NCBI GenBank assembly: GCA_038373865.1
Contig: JAXGGA010003947.1
Coordinates: 30,932 to 94,931 of the forward strand
Direction: 5' to 3'
Length of the DNA stretch: 64,000 nucleotides
DNA from: Uloborus plumipes
Lineage: Eukaryota; Arthropoda; Arachnida; Araneae; Uloboridae
Below are positions 10,768 to 22,925 of this stretch, piece by piece (the stretch's first letter is position 1; each line of letters begins with the position of its first letter). A program made the position numbers and the translations under genes. Under the pieces are notes generated by a model. It was given only the letters and a program-made list of their open reading frames with translations, had not been told where the DNA came from and made no database searches.

Positions 10768-11226
10768 CTTTAATGTTAGAACAAGTATTTTACCAACACA
10801 TTCGAAGTAAATTAGTGTGTAATGTTTCTGTACTTTTATTCTGTACTTCACACGTAGGAAGGAGGCATTTCTTCCATAATCTCTTATACTACTAACAGAG
10901 AACCGGTTGTTTACTTTTTTGGGCCACGTATATACTTTTGTCAAAATGGCTACCAAAACTTCAGAAGTGGCCACCATTTTTTGTCGCTCTAGAAGCCAGT
11001 GGCTACTATTCAGAATTTCCACTCTATCGCTTCACTGATTGATTGTTTCACTCATGCTATAGCAGTATTTTAATTAAAAACCTTTCAAACATTATACTTT
11101 TTCCGTTTAATTTTGTACTTTCGAATCTTACTTTTATTTAAATTCCATGTAGTGGAAATAGTTTTATAGAAGGATTCTACGTTTTCTTGTTTGGAACAAA
11201 CTACAATATGTCTTTTGTCATTACAG

Positions 11227-11712
11227 ATAATTCATCCGAATCAGACAACGAAGATTCCTCGTTGCCAAATGTGATGCCGAAAACACTAACAGAACTCACG
11301 TTGCCTTGGAAGCGGGACGTCGAAACGAGAGGATCTCCCGAGAATCTAGAACCGACCTTCGTCCTTCGACAAGAAGCTTTCCCACCCTGGATCGAAAACT
11401 CGGACTATTTGGTCCACGGGTCCCCCACCAACACATTGCTCAGCCGTCTGGGGAACAGTTCCAAGAGGGTCAGCGCGCCAGCCGTCTATGACATCTTCGA
11501 CAAATCAGGTGCGTCTGCTCGGCCCCGCCCACGGCGAAACAGCGAAGATTCCATTTGCACACTAGAAAATGGAAATTCCACGGCAGTAGACGTGGATTCC
11601 ACCAAAGCAGCTAGCGATGACGTGGTCATTGAAATTAAAGGTAGCAGTCGGAGTCCTAGTGTTACCGTGGCAGATGATGACTATAGCGACGACGAGTGCT
11701 TTGAAAATCAGG
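11227..11712 (+). CDS. Probable Na+/H+ exchanger tail exon 4 (long)
   Basis: Acceptor GTCATTACAG to 11226. The two first bases complete an Asp codon; 161 codons follow and one base is left before donor GTACGA at 11713. Visible features are an acidic serine stretch (SSESDNEDSS), LTELTLPWKRD, FPPWIENSDYLVHGSPTN, RPRPRRNSEDS and DDDYSDDECFEN. An aromatic x-PW-IEN-xYL-x-SPT segment is, from memory, also found near the end of arthropod NHE tails, and this is the best support for the assignment. If the donor is not used, translation stops at TAG 11724-11726 after GTRL. Confidence 0.65.
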
Positions 11713-11861
11713 GTACGAGGCTTTAGCCCCTGAGACTCTACAGCCAAAAGTTCATGCGAAACAAAAGCATGAGACTCTACAACCAAAAGTTTGAGACTGT
11801 CAAATCTTTTGTTACTTTGCCGAAATTTCGACGCGTAAAATTTTGTGCTATTATCTTTCAG

Positions 11862-11890
11862 AGGATGAACTATCACTGATGAAGCATTAA
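11862..11890 (+). CDS. Candidate terminal mini-exon of the + strand gene
   Basis: A 147-149-bp intron with donor GTACGA (11713) and acceptor TTATCTTTCAG (to 11861) would join in phase and add EDELSLMKH-stop (TAA 11888-11890). The short acidic end with terminal basic residues is plausible but only 29 bp long. The alternative is read-through to the TAG at 11724 or an acceptor near 12160 that also ends within a few codons. Confidence 0.45.
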
Positions 11891-13115
11891 GTCAAAATTG
11901 TACAGAAACTTTCCGTTTCGGCTGTGCATGCTAAAGCATTACCAGGACATAGTCTGCAAGAAAGCAGTTTTCAATTGAATTTCGTTTGAACTCATAAAAA
12001 CCAAATCTATGAAAACAAAATAGGTTGAAGTACTTGATTACAATAGCTGCGACGCTAGACGAGTTACTTACTAGAAACTTTATAAATCCATGCTACTTAC
12101 GACATGTAAGTAATTGTAATTCATTTCTGAACTCTTTTCTTTATCTTCATCTTCTTCTAGTGTGGAATCTTTGGTGACAAAGCTGATCCATCTCGTTCTC
12201 AGATTTCATGAGAAAAACGAACCGCAAGAACTATTTGACAAAGTCAAATCTCAAAAGAACTTTTACCAAAGGAAACGATTCCAAAATCCTGGAAATGCGA
12301 TCAATGATCTCAGAAATGTGCTTTAAAGAAACTGTATTGTATACTTTGTTCATTGGTTAGCTAAAAGTTTCAAAGAGATCACATCAGTTTTTAAAAACTT
12401 AAAGCTAAACCAACAGCACAAAAATCATAATTTTGAAATTTGTACTGGTTTGGACTAAGTCGATATGATAAGCATGTTAGAAAATGTAAAGGTTTTCCCA
12501 GAGTGATAAAAGGTAATTTTTAAAAAAGAGTGGAAATATTTTTGCTTCACGATCTGGATAAAGATTTTAAGCGGTAAGAGTTTTAAACAAAATGCGATTT
12601 GCCTATGCATCTTTATAACAAATCATAAAAAATCAATTTAATATTCAATAAAACCACAACTGAAATAAATGATAGCTAAGAACACTCTCAATCCAATCAC
12701 CTGTAAAATAAAAAATAGTTTTCAAAACCAGTTTAGATGTTTAAGAGCTGCGATGGCACAGTTCCACAAGTCAGACATGAAATCACCTTCACTTTTTCTG
12801 CTTTAGGGGTTAAAAATCGAGGTGAAATTAACAACTCCTTCAACTAACGCTTGCCAATATGTAACCTTTTAAACATATCTTAAAAGACACACACACACAA
12901 AGTTCTACACTTTTGAGAAAATTGAAGGTTAAAATTTCTCGTAAAATTCTGGGAAGTTTTAAATTTTTGAAAGACACATGTAGAGAATTTCCTCAAAGTT
13001 ACCAGTTTTAATAAATACAACTTAGTTTTTAAACTAACTGTTTCAAAATTTCAAGTTGATTAAGAATGTACTGCTGCTTTTATAGAAGACATATTGTTTC
13101 TCTTTTATGCTTTTC

Positions 13116-13593
13116 AATGAGGGAGTTTCCGAAATTTCAAACGTATTTTTTTCTGAAAGAGCATGCTTCAAAACATAGGAATTGACCTTTTTTTTTATTC
13201 TTTGACACAGTTATATATTTTTTATGAATTATTTTAACCGGTGAGCAGATGCTATTCCGAAAAAAAAATCATCTGCGCATGACGTCAGTGGTGCACGTAA
13301 GCGCGAAATATAATTGTAGTGAGATGACGAAGGTCGTGACGTCACCGATTCCTGCGATTGGACAACTCAAGTCAAGCAAAATGGTGTTATTATTGGAAAA
13401 AGAGCTGGTAGGTGCACCACTGACGTCACAAAAACCACGCCCCGTTTTCAAGGTAGGGTATTTAAAAAAATTAATAAAAAATAAACTGTTTTGAAAATTA
13501 AAGTATTTTCCGGGCCCATGTTATTTTTTTATATCATTCTATCAATTTCAGTAACAAAAAGTAATACTTTTGACTGAAGGAAACTCCCCCATT
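13116..13593. repeat. Foldback element with AATGRGGGAGTTTCC ends
   Basis: AATGAGGGAGTTTCC (13116-13130) is matched inverted by 13579-13593 with one mismatch. No certain target duplication. It contains the inner palindrome at 13280-13428. Confidence 0.55.
13280..13428. promoter_or_regulatory. CRE-bearing inverted repeat (three TGACGTCA sites)
   Basis: TGACGTCAGTGGTGCAC (13280-13296) recurs inverted and perfect at 13412-13428. Another TGACGTCA lies between them at 13337-13344. TGACGTCA is the palindromic CREB/ATF site. Whether it acts as one here is unknown; it may simply be transposon sequence. Confidence 0.45.
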
Positions 13594-16500
13594 ACGCAAA
13601 ATTATGTTTTAACCCTTATTCGAATCCTCGGAAGCTTTCTCTTTTTTCTTTCTTTTTCTTCTCCCCCTTTTTTTTACGTAATGGAAAAAACTAATGTTTT
13701 GAGTAAAGTTTTGTTTGCTACAAACCATATAATTTATTAAATGAACGTTTGAAAGATTTAAAAACTTTTTTGTTTCTCGATAAAATTAAAGTTCTAAATT
13801 TCTGAGTTAAGTTAAAGCACATTTTTAGTATGTGCTTTCCCAGCTGCAAATGTTAGAAAGGAAGGAGTTTAAATTATTTTTTAAGAAAAGAGTGCTTGCC
13901 AAACATAGTTGCTGAATTAGAGCTTGATTTGTGGCGTCCTATTGTGGAGAAGGTAACGTTAACAGAGTAATAGAGAAAAAGTAATTTCCTGTGATTTACA
14001 CTACCTACTTCTTCGATTGAGCTGTATATAGAAATAAATTTTTACTCTTGTATCAGCACGATAGATAAAAAAAAGCTTTCAACCAGCAATGCCAAATTTT
14101 GCTACTTTTTTAGGCAGGAGTTTAAGTAATAAAATGGTTTTATATTTTTAAAACAGAAAAAGATTTTCGAGCTAAAAAAAAAGTCAAACTAAAACTCTTA
14201 ATCTCAAAAAAGGAAAGACTGAGAAAAGATTCAAAAAAAATCGTTTAAGTATCGACAACTGAATGTTTTTTGGTGAAAAAGTCGGTTTAGTTACCTAGGT
14301 CAAAGTATAGGAAAAAAAGGTTTATAGCATTAATAGCAACTATTAGTATTATTTTGACATTTTGGGTTAACGCATGCTGTACTATTGTATTCGTCAACCA
14401 AAAAAAGTATGCTATGGAAGATGAAGTAAGGTAAATTAGTGGAATGAACTGTCTGTTCTAAACGAAAGAACTAAATTGAAAAGACTTTATGAAAACAGTA
14501 TGCATGTCTTTAAGACTTAAAAATGTTCCTAAAATGAATTGGCGTAAGAGACTGATACTTCATTGTGATACAAACATGTGATGAATTTTGTATTCTGGAG
14601 AGAAATTTACGTAATATTTATTGTGCCTAGTATAAATGCAAGTAAAATTATTGCGAAATAATTCCAAGAGAACTTTTGGTTATGGGTTTTCTTGGCGATG
14701 TTTGGAATCTCGCCAAAATTTTGGCGATATTTATTGCAACCGGTTCCGTCCGGCAACCCTCTCTGATGACAAGAAAATGTGGGTCTGGTGCGGCTTTTGT
14801 TATCACGCAAAAGAATTCCATAACTGAAAGTTTCTCTCTTTTTGCTGCATTTTAATGAGAGAATGCCAATGGTGTTGTAGTTTTTCACTCATAATGGTTC
14901 ACCATGTGTCTATTTATTTCATAAAAGTATTTGTTTTATATACTTGAAATATGTTAATGTGAGTATAATTAAAACACAAGCAGCAGCTGTAAATATAACT
15001 TAATGTTGTAAGTACTTTTGAAAGATTTAAAATAAGTTATGGTCTATGACATGAAGGGAAAAGACTAAAGTATGAAAAGAAGAATAAAAAAGTATCATAA
15101 AATGGTTGCCAAAGTTTTGGAATGAGGGTTACACTAATATTTTTCTACTGAAACAAATGCAAACAATACTGAAAAATAATGTACGAAATGTGAAATCCAT
15201 GTATCAATTCAATCAATCATGTCAAAGTAGTTTTAATGCAGTTAAATAACGTCCATTTAGTGCGATATGAAGAAAATGAGGTTGAATGATTGAAGCTCGT
15301 TAAGCTGTCGCGGAGTTTGGCAGACATATGTCTATAGTTAGCTGTACGCACTTTCTAACCTAAAAAAGTTTTTTTTTCTATAACCCAGCATTCAGTATTC
15401 TGTAAAGCAATTGCTATATTCCTTGAAAAGCGAGAGGTAGTTTCAAGCAGTGACGCACCCTGTATTTTTTCCTTGAAGGGTCTAGAAGTTTCGTAAGGAA
15501 CTCACACGCCTTTGGATACACCATTTTTGAATTAAAGGTCGAAAAATACATGTTAAAGCTATGATTGGTGATTTTGATTGGCTAGAGCTCAGGAGCTCTC
15601 CTTGGAAATTTTTCGACATTGACCCTCTAAAAGATAATTCTTAATTACCTTTGATAATCTTAGAAGTAGAGGAAGAGAGATTCGGGAGCTATCCCGCTTA
15701 AAACAGATTTGAAAGCTATTTTGGGAGCTGTTACAGAAACGAGAGGGTGCGGAGATTCCCTACTGGAAATACTTTGGAATAGAAGTCCCAAAAATAGATT
15801 TTAAGCTACTTTTAGGGAGAAAGAGGGGGTAAGGTACTTTTCTTCAAAAAGTTGCTTGGAAAAGTAGTTTAAAATTATCTTTGGTAAAGTTAAGAAGGAG
15901 GTTGGGGTTCGGTGCTCTCTTTCGAAAAATTTCCGAAATTAAAGGCAAGAAAAAAAAAAGTTTAGTCTTGTCAAAGGGGTTAGTCTTTTGGCTTCTGGTA
16001 GGAGATCAAGCCTCTCAACTCTACCCGTGGGTGCGGCATTGACTTTTCATCTCTAGGCATTTATACTGATGAAAATAGGAAAGCCTTTTCGCGAGCAGCT
16101 ACTAATGGCAACATGTTTTTTTTTAATAGATTGAGTCATTGTTTTCATATTAACTAGTTAGTAAAAAATAGTGTGATGAATTTTTATCACCAAAATTAAA
16201 CATAGAAAAAGACTTAGCGAGGCAAACTTTTTTTAGGGGGGGGAGGAGAGAGGAGGGAGAAGATGTGCTTTACATTCTATCTCAAAAAGTGGTAATATTT
16301 CAACTGTTTTGGAATAGTTTGCAAGCGCAATCTGAGATTAATTAATTATAAATACGTAATGGAAACCATGTATTGGACCCAAGATAAAGTCATGCAATTG
16401 CATGCAATCAACCAACAATCTTACCAAAAACATTTTCAGATCTCATTAAAAATGTTATTTTTGTCAAAAATGATTGCGATGCCTTCTAAGATGTGAAAAA

Positions 16501-16921
16501 AAAATGTGATTGAATTTTCTTGTAAATACTGCAAAGAAATATTTTCAAGAATGCTTACAACAGTTAAAAAATATTAGAAGCGTGCAGTGCGATGCATACA
16601 GTCCATGAGTATTTTAAATTGAAATTTTAGTGCAAAGTACGAGCTTGCGTGATAGCAAATAATGAACAATTATAAATTATTGCGTAGATGAGACGATAAT
16701 AATTTCTACAGGTAGAAAACTGGAATCCTAGCGTTTCGGGTCGAGACAAATTTTATTGTTCCTAGTTGTATTTCGGACGAGATTTGTATTGTTTTGGAGC
16801 AACCGTCTTTGCATTTTGTCTTTAGGATGTTATTTTCCTACATAGTGTACATAGTTTCTCTGTTTTCCCTTGTATATATTTTGCTTGTGCCTTTGACTCT
16901 ACTTTTTAATATGTATGATGT

Positions 16922-16974
16922 AATAAACTATGCCATTTTGCATTAGTGAAATGAGCTATTTCAGCATCAATAAA
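16922..16974 (+). terminator. Two poly(A) signals
   Basis: AATAAA at 16922-16927 and again at 16969-16974, the latter followed by a T/G-rich stretch (TTGTTGCC..). Likely end of the transcript of the + strand gene. Confidence 0.5.
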
Positions 16975-17032
16975 AATTGTTGCCATATCAGTTGTGAATT
17001 TTTCAGTTCATTTATTGACGCAAAGGGTACTG

Positions 17033-18208
17033 CACTGTAAAACATAAACGTTGTTTTTTACAGTATAATTACAGCTAATTTTATGGTAATAAACTGTAAA
17101 AATTGCTAATTTTACAGTACTAAACTGTCAAATTCCTAATTTTACAGTAATATACTGTTTTTACTTTTTACTTCCTTTTACGTAGTAAAGGAAGTATTGT
17201 GATCACGAAAAAAATTTCACTCAAATTTCGGTCTAAATTTTGACTTTGCTCACCCCCGAATGAATGTCTCGTAGTTTTTTCCACCTATCAGCACGTGCAT
17301 ATGTACCTAACAACATACAAACAGCCGAAAAATCAATTTCGACCACCCCCGAGTAAATTACGAGGAGTTTTCTCGTGACGTCTGTGTGTACGTACGTGCG
17401 GATGTATGTGCGTATGTATGTCACATAACTCAAAAACTATATGCCGTAGAAACTTCTAGCTAGGTATGTAGGCTCTGAGGGGGGTCTAGTTGTGCACCTC
17501 CCCTTGTGATTGCATTCGAATGTTCCCAAGGGGGTCTTTTACACCTTTTTGGGGGTAAATCAATGTTAATTTCAATACAGACTCAAGTGATATGAATTGG
17601 CGCGACCACTTGGAGACATGTCGCCAAGCTTTTGGTCGCCAAGTGTTTGACGCCAACTTGGCAACATATCGCCAAGTTGACGACAAATTTGGCGAAAAAA
17701 TTATTTTTTGAATTTGGGTTCAACTTGGCGCTATTGGCGATATTTTGCGAAAAATTCACTGAATGATGTTAAAATCAGCAATATTTAGAAAATTAACCAT
17801 TGTAAAATATTTTTTGCATTGTTTTGGGGCAGATTAGGGGAGTAAATATTTGAATTGTTACCTTGCTCATTCCAAGCACTTTTTTTTAACACTTAAGGCA
17901 ACTACTAAGAAATTTACACGTAAAAGGAAGCAGTGTGGGGTCCATACCAGATTTTTTCTATATACTGTAAAATTACTATTTTAACGGTTTATTACAGTGC
18001 ATTTTACAATTTTAAACTGGAACCTCTGCTGCTAGTATTATACTGTTGTTTTTGCAGCATAATACAGCACAGCTAAATTTTACGACGATAAACTGTAAAA
18101 ATGCTAGTTTTACAGTTTATAGTTTATTACTGTGCAGCTTACACTTTCAAATTGGAAACTCGGCAGCCAGTATTGTACTGTAGAAACATCAGTTTATATT
18201 TTGCAGTG
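17033..18208. mobile_element. TIR element with ACAGTA/TACTGT repeats, split by a later insertion
   Basis: CACTGTAAAACATAAAC (17033) is matched by inverted GTTTATATTTTGCAGTG (to 18208). Both flanks carry repeated TTTTACAGTAATAAACTG-like units. The ~790-bp repeat at 17166-17957 interrupts it. No clear target duplication. Confidence 0.55.
17166..17957 (+). mobile_element. TACTTCC-family dispersed repeat, copy A
   Basis: Starts with a short hairpin (CTTCCTTTTACGTAGTAAAGGAAG with one-base differences) and ends ACACGTAAAAGGAAG..ACCAGATTTTTT. Shares the whole order of motifs with copies B and C: CACCCCCGA, a GCACGTGCATATGTAC box, CTCAAAAACTATATGCCG, CACCTCCCCTTGTG, and a core of alternating TTGGCGAC and GTCGCCAA. 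No ORF. Superfamily not recognised; ends are compatible with a MITE. Confidence 0.75.
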
Positions 18209-18558
18209 TAACAGTAAATAAATGTAACTAGCATAGTGCTTTTAGATAACTAGCTTTAAGTAACTAGCACAGTGCTTTTTTCACAAAGAATAAGTCTTGA
18301 ATTTTATAGCTTCAAAATTTGAAAAATAAATTTAAATTAAAAGAGCCCAAAATTAGAATGATCAACAAAGCCTCCCACTATTTTTTTAAATACGCTTTTA
18401 TTAGGGGTTCGTTTGTTTGTTTGTTTGTAACTCTGAGCAAAAGATAAAACTCACGTTCTTTAGAAAAGTTAATATTTAACACTATAAGTCTTTATAAAAG
18501 TTATAACACTATTATTAATACTAAAGGCAAAACTATATTACATGTTGATGTATTATAA

Positions 18559-19349
18559 TTTTTTACTTCCTTTTACGTAGTAAAGGAAGTATTGTGATCG
18601 CGAAAAAAAAATCACTCAAATTTGAGTCTAAATTTTGATTTTGCTCACCCCCGAATGAAAATTCCTTAGTTTTTTTGACCTGTCAGCACGTGCATATGTA
18701 CCTACCAACATATAAGCAGCCGAAAAAAATTTTTCAACCACCCCCGAGTTAATTACGACGAGTTTTCGTGTGACGTCTGTATGTACGTGTGTGCGTATGT
18801 GGGTTGCATAACTCAAAAACTATATGCCGTAGAAGCTTCTAGCTTGGTATGTAGGCTCTGAGGATGGTCTAGTTGTGCACCTCCCCTTGTGGTTGCATTT
18901 GAATGTTCCCAAGGGTGTGTTTTACCCCTTTTTTGGGGAAAATCAGGGTTAATTTCAATGCAGAGGGAAAGATATGCATTGGCGCGACCACTTTCCGTTA
19001 TGTCGCCAAGCTTTTGGTCGCCAAGTGTTTGACGCCAACTTGGCGACATATCGCCAAGTTGGCGACAAATTTGGCGAATTTTTTTTTTTTTTTTTTTTTT
19101 TTGAATTTGGGTTCAATTTGGCGCAATTGGCGATATTTTGCGAAAAATTCACTGAATGATGTTAAAAACGGCGATATTTAGTAAATGAATCATTGTAAAA
19201 CATTTGTTTTGCATTGTTTCGAAGCAAACTAGGGGTGTAAATGTTCGAATTGATATCTTGCTCACTCATAGCATAAATTTAACACTAAGGCATCTACAAA
19301 GAAATTTACACGTAAAAGGAAGTAGTGTGGGACCCATACCAGATTTTTT
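18559..19349 (+). mobile_element. TACTTCC-family dispersed repeat, copy B
   Basis: Full-length relative of copy A in the same orientation; differs by substitutions and a T-run of about 23 after the TTGGCGA core near 19079. Confidence 0.75.
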
Positions 19350-19431
19350 CAGTTGTTTGTATGTAACTCTGAATAAGAGATAAAATTCACGTATTTGCAA
19401 ATATAAAAGTAATACATTTAATACTATTATT

Positions 19432-20235
19432 AACTAGCTGCCAGGGCAGCTAGATTAGCTTCCTGCGGCATGTTGATGCATAACGTCCCCTCTCTCTAAC
19501 TTTTACCTCATTCTGAAGTTATATTATTTGATATAATTTAATGTTCATTCGATTTCAAGACATACCACGCACGTGGCCCGGCGTTGCACGGGCACTTCGT
19601 GCCTTGAAAGTAGTGAGGAAAATTTCAAGAAACTACTCCACGCCAAGACGGCTCGCTAAGAGGCGCCTCCGCGCCTTTTTTTTTCCCTGCATCAAAAAAT
19701 CATTCGAATTATTGAGATCTTCGCGCCTTCTAAATGGTGAAGAAAGTTTCAGTAAGTTCAGCTCGCTCAAAGGAAAGAAGCAGACATAGGTACTCAGTTT
19801 TTAATAAGTAGATGGCTTTTCAACTAATTTATAATTCAAAAAAATACAAGTAGCTAGCGATAAAAGTACAACGTACGTGACCCGCTAATGAGTTTCATAT
19901 TTGATTTAGTTAAGCCTTTATTCTAAATTCTCACAATCATTATTATTACTGTTTCTTAGCAACCACGTGTTGCAACAATGGATTTCATATTTAATCATTT
20001 AGGCCTAATCGCTTTAAATTTGGCTACTTATTAATTGATATCTTCGTTAATTAAAATCGTATAATAATATAAATTAAAACTAATGAAGCCTGAAAAATTA
20101 CCTATTTATCGGTACCCGGTTCGACTTTCAGTTCATTGGCGTTCAGGAGAAAGAAGCGTGACATAGATAGATAGTTGGAAAGAATGAAAGATAGATAGAA
20201 AGATTCTCAGTTTATAATATAAGTAGATATTAAAG
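19432..20235 (+). repeat. CCCGGCGTTGCACGGG-type repeat
   Basis: Contains ACTAGCTGCC near 19433 and CCCGGCGTTGCACGGG near 19578, then blocks of CG-rich sequence and a GATAGATAGA microsatellite near 20165-20200. The motif ACTAG..CCCGG..GC..CGGG recurs at 22926, 51321 and 52812. Boundaries uncertain. Confidence 0.4.
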
Positions 20236-20768
20236 GCTAAACTACATTACATGTTGATATATTGTAAGTTCATATAAATTTAGCGGATATTCAATAATTT
20301 TGAATGTCAGAGAAAATCAGCTAGATTATCATCAAATATAGTTTTATTAACTCTAAAAGCGTATTTTTTAGTTTTTTTAAACTTATAATTTGATTATTCA
20401 ATTTTCATGTCTAGTTAACATAACTAACAATGTATTGATTATGTTATGTGTTAATGTAATTTTATTAACAATAATACGAAAATTGGTTCGAAGAAATTTG
20501 ACAAAGTTTTGAAATTATTTTGGGAATATTAGGAAAATGGAGAAAAATAAATCGTCTCTCAGAAGTTAATTAGTTACTATTTCTAAAATCGGAATTTTTA
20601 AAGAAATGAAAATAAACAGTGATGTTGAAATTGGTACTATTGAAAATAATTATCGTGATCATTAATCGGCTCTGCCAATCAATCGGTAATCTGCCAATTT
20701 GCTTATCAGTGCATCCGAAATACACATACACATGCCTACACAAGCGCACACTATTTTTTTCTTTTTTG

Positions 20769-21286
20769 TTTCCTTATTAATGCCTAGCGTCCCTTTTTAG
20801 GGACGGTCCAAAAAAGGGTCTGAATTTCCCACAAAATGAACATTTCAACCCAATAATAGTGTTCAATGAGTACCTTGGTATTGTTTCAATTCGTTATTAA
20901 CAGATTGCAGCACATAACCATTGCAAAGTGCGTTCTGTAGCAGTTTTAACATGATCAAAAATGACATTGCTCACAATCTCAAGAAAAAAAGCCAAGTTTT
21001 CAAAGTTATTCCCAGCTTCTCAGTTTATGCTAATTGCTGATTTTATTTCTTCTTATAAAATGTCTTTTTAAATATTATACCGTAGGCGGAACAGAGTTTT
21101 AGTAAAAAAAAGTATGTACCCTCTGGGGTCTATCGTAACTTTTAAGGGACGATTTTTCTTTCCTTAATAAAAACATTATTTATTGCATAATATTTTTTTC
21201 TATTATTTTTCCTGTCCATTAAACACTGTTTGTAACCAGTATACAAAATATCTTTGGAAAAAAAATGTCAGGCATTAATGAGTTAA
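20769..21286. mobile_element. piggyBac-like MITE, copy 1
   Basis: Right end ..CAGGCATTAATGAGTTAA (TTAA at 21283-21286); left end TTTCCTTATTAATGCCTAGC, where the outer TTAA is decayed. The ends match those at 50427-50655. TTAA target use and ends starting CCY after TTAA fit piggyBac. Palindrome CCCTTTTTAGGGACG lies next to the left end. No ORF. Confidence 0.6.
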
Positions 21287-21713
21287 TGGAATAAAATACT
21301 TCGATTTAAATATCCGAATTCGAAGGCAAACGACTAGAAAATATTAGAAGTTTTAAAGTAGCCGAAGGGCGTTTTTTAGTAATAAAGAAAAAAAAACTTT
21401 TTGAACGAAAAAAAAGAAATCGAACAAAATTACTCACATCGTGAGAATTTTTTACAGCCGGTTATTTGCAGTTAAATATGGGATACAACTAGCTAACATC
21501 GATCTTGATGACATGGAGACGAAAAATGCAACAGCCCCTTTCTAAAGTTAGAACTTTGATTCTCTTAGAACAGATTTAGCAAGAACTAAATTAACTAACT
21601 CACTTTCCTGTAGTGTCAATGTGGATTTGTTTAAGAGAAGGCGTTTTTTTCTCTTAGTTATCTTCCCGAAATTATTCCCAAAATTAAGTATAAGAAGAAA
21701 CAATGACTAATCT

Positions 21714-22494
21714 AAAAAATCTGGTATGGACTCCACACTACTTCCTTTTACGTGTAAATTTCTTAGTAGTTGCCTTAAGTGTTAAAAAAAGTGCTTGGAG
21801 TGAGCAAGGTAACAATTCAAATATTTACTCCCCTAATCTGCCACGAAACAATGCAAAAAATATTTTGCAATGGTTAATTTTCTAAATATTGCTGATTTTA
21901 ATATCATTCAGTGAATTTTCCGCAAAATATCGCCAATAGCGCCAAGTTGAACCCAAATTCAAAAAATAATTTTTCGCCAAATTTGTCGCCAACTTGGCGA
22001 TATGTCGCCAAGTTGGCGTCAAACACTTGGCGACGAAAAGCTTGGCGACATATCGCTAAGTGGTCGCGCCAATTCATATCACTTGAGTCTGCATTGAAAT
22101 TAACACTGATTTACCCCAAAAAAGGAGTAAAACACCCCCTTGGGAACATTCAAATGCAACCACAAGGGGAGGTGCACAACTAGACCATCCTCAGAGCCTA
22201 CATACCAAGCTAGAAGCTTCTACGGCATATAGTTTTTGAGTTATGCGACCCACATACGCACACACGTACATACAGACGTCACGAGAAAACTCGTCGTAAT
22301 TAACTCGGAGGTGGTTGAAAAAAATTTTTCGGCTGCTTATATGTTAGTAGGTACATATGCACGTGCTGACAGGTCAAAAAAACTAAGGAATTTTCATTCG
22401 GGGGTGAGCAAAATCAAAATTTAGACTCAAATTTGAGTGATTTTTTTTTTTCGCGATCACAATACTTCCTTTACTATGTAAAAGGAAGTAAAAA
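21714..22494 (-). mobile_element. TACTTCC-family dispersed repeat, copy C
   Basis: Full-length copy in reverse orientation: begins AAAAAATCTGGTATGG and ends with the hairpin CTTCCTTTACTATGTAAAAGGAAG. Same internal TTGGCGA core as copies A and B. Confidence 0.75.
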
Positions 22495-22905
22495 TGGATT
22501 TATGTATATACATTTATTTGTATGTTTGTTTGTTTGTATGTTCGTTCCTTAGACAAATCCAGTTTTCGTCGGATTTTCATTAAACTTGGCACAGTGGTTC
22601 TTTGATGCACTAGAATTCACATAACGGGTTTTAGAAATTTTTAAAAAATCCAAAAAGCTCAAAATTCAAATTTTTTGTTTCAAAATGGCCATTTTCTTTC
22701 AATTTTGCATACATAGAGTAATAGAAATAAGCCTTTAAGCATACAAACTGATAAAATTTAACACATTTAAATTTGAGTATTTTCCGACAAAGATTACGAT
22801 TAACAATGAATAGTCAATTTAAGGCTCACCATTGGCCACCAATTTAGCATGAAATAAGTTAAACATAATGCAATACCGGACAACACCGGGTAATAAGCTA
22901 GTCAC
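22495..22905 (-). repeat. CCCGG-type repeat, reverse orientation
   Basis: Ends CCGGACAACACCGGGTAATAAGCTAGT, the reverse of the ACTAGC..CCCGG start seen elsewhere. Begins with a TATGTTTGTTTGT array. Abuts copy C of the TACTTCC family. Confidence 0.4.
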
Positions 22906-22925
22906 AAAATATTACTTGCATAAAA

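Larger units (their letters stand above)
11891..16995 (+). other. Probable long 3' UTR of the + strand gene
   Basis: No coding exon or clear splice sites are seen over 5.1 kb. It is AT-rich and much poorer in transposons than the neighbouring DNA, and it ends in tandem poly(A) signals. A TGTATATA motif of Pumilio-binding type lies near 16872. The absence of repeats from 14.0 to 16.9 kb fits transcribed, constrained sequence, but UTR status is inference. Confidence 0.45.

Noticed and set aside
14607..14888. 93-codon - strand frame with Lys/Asn-rich peptide
   Set aside because: No domain, no splice context, AT-rich composition; chance frame in the probable 3' UTR.
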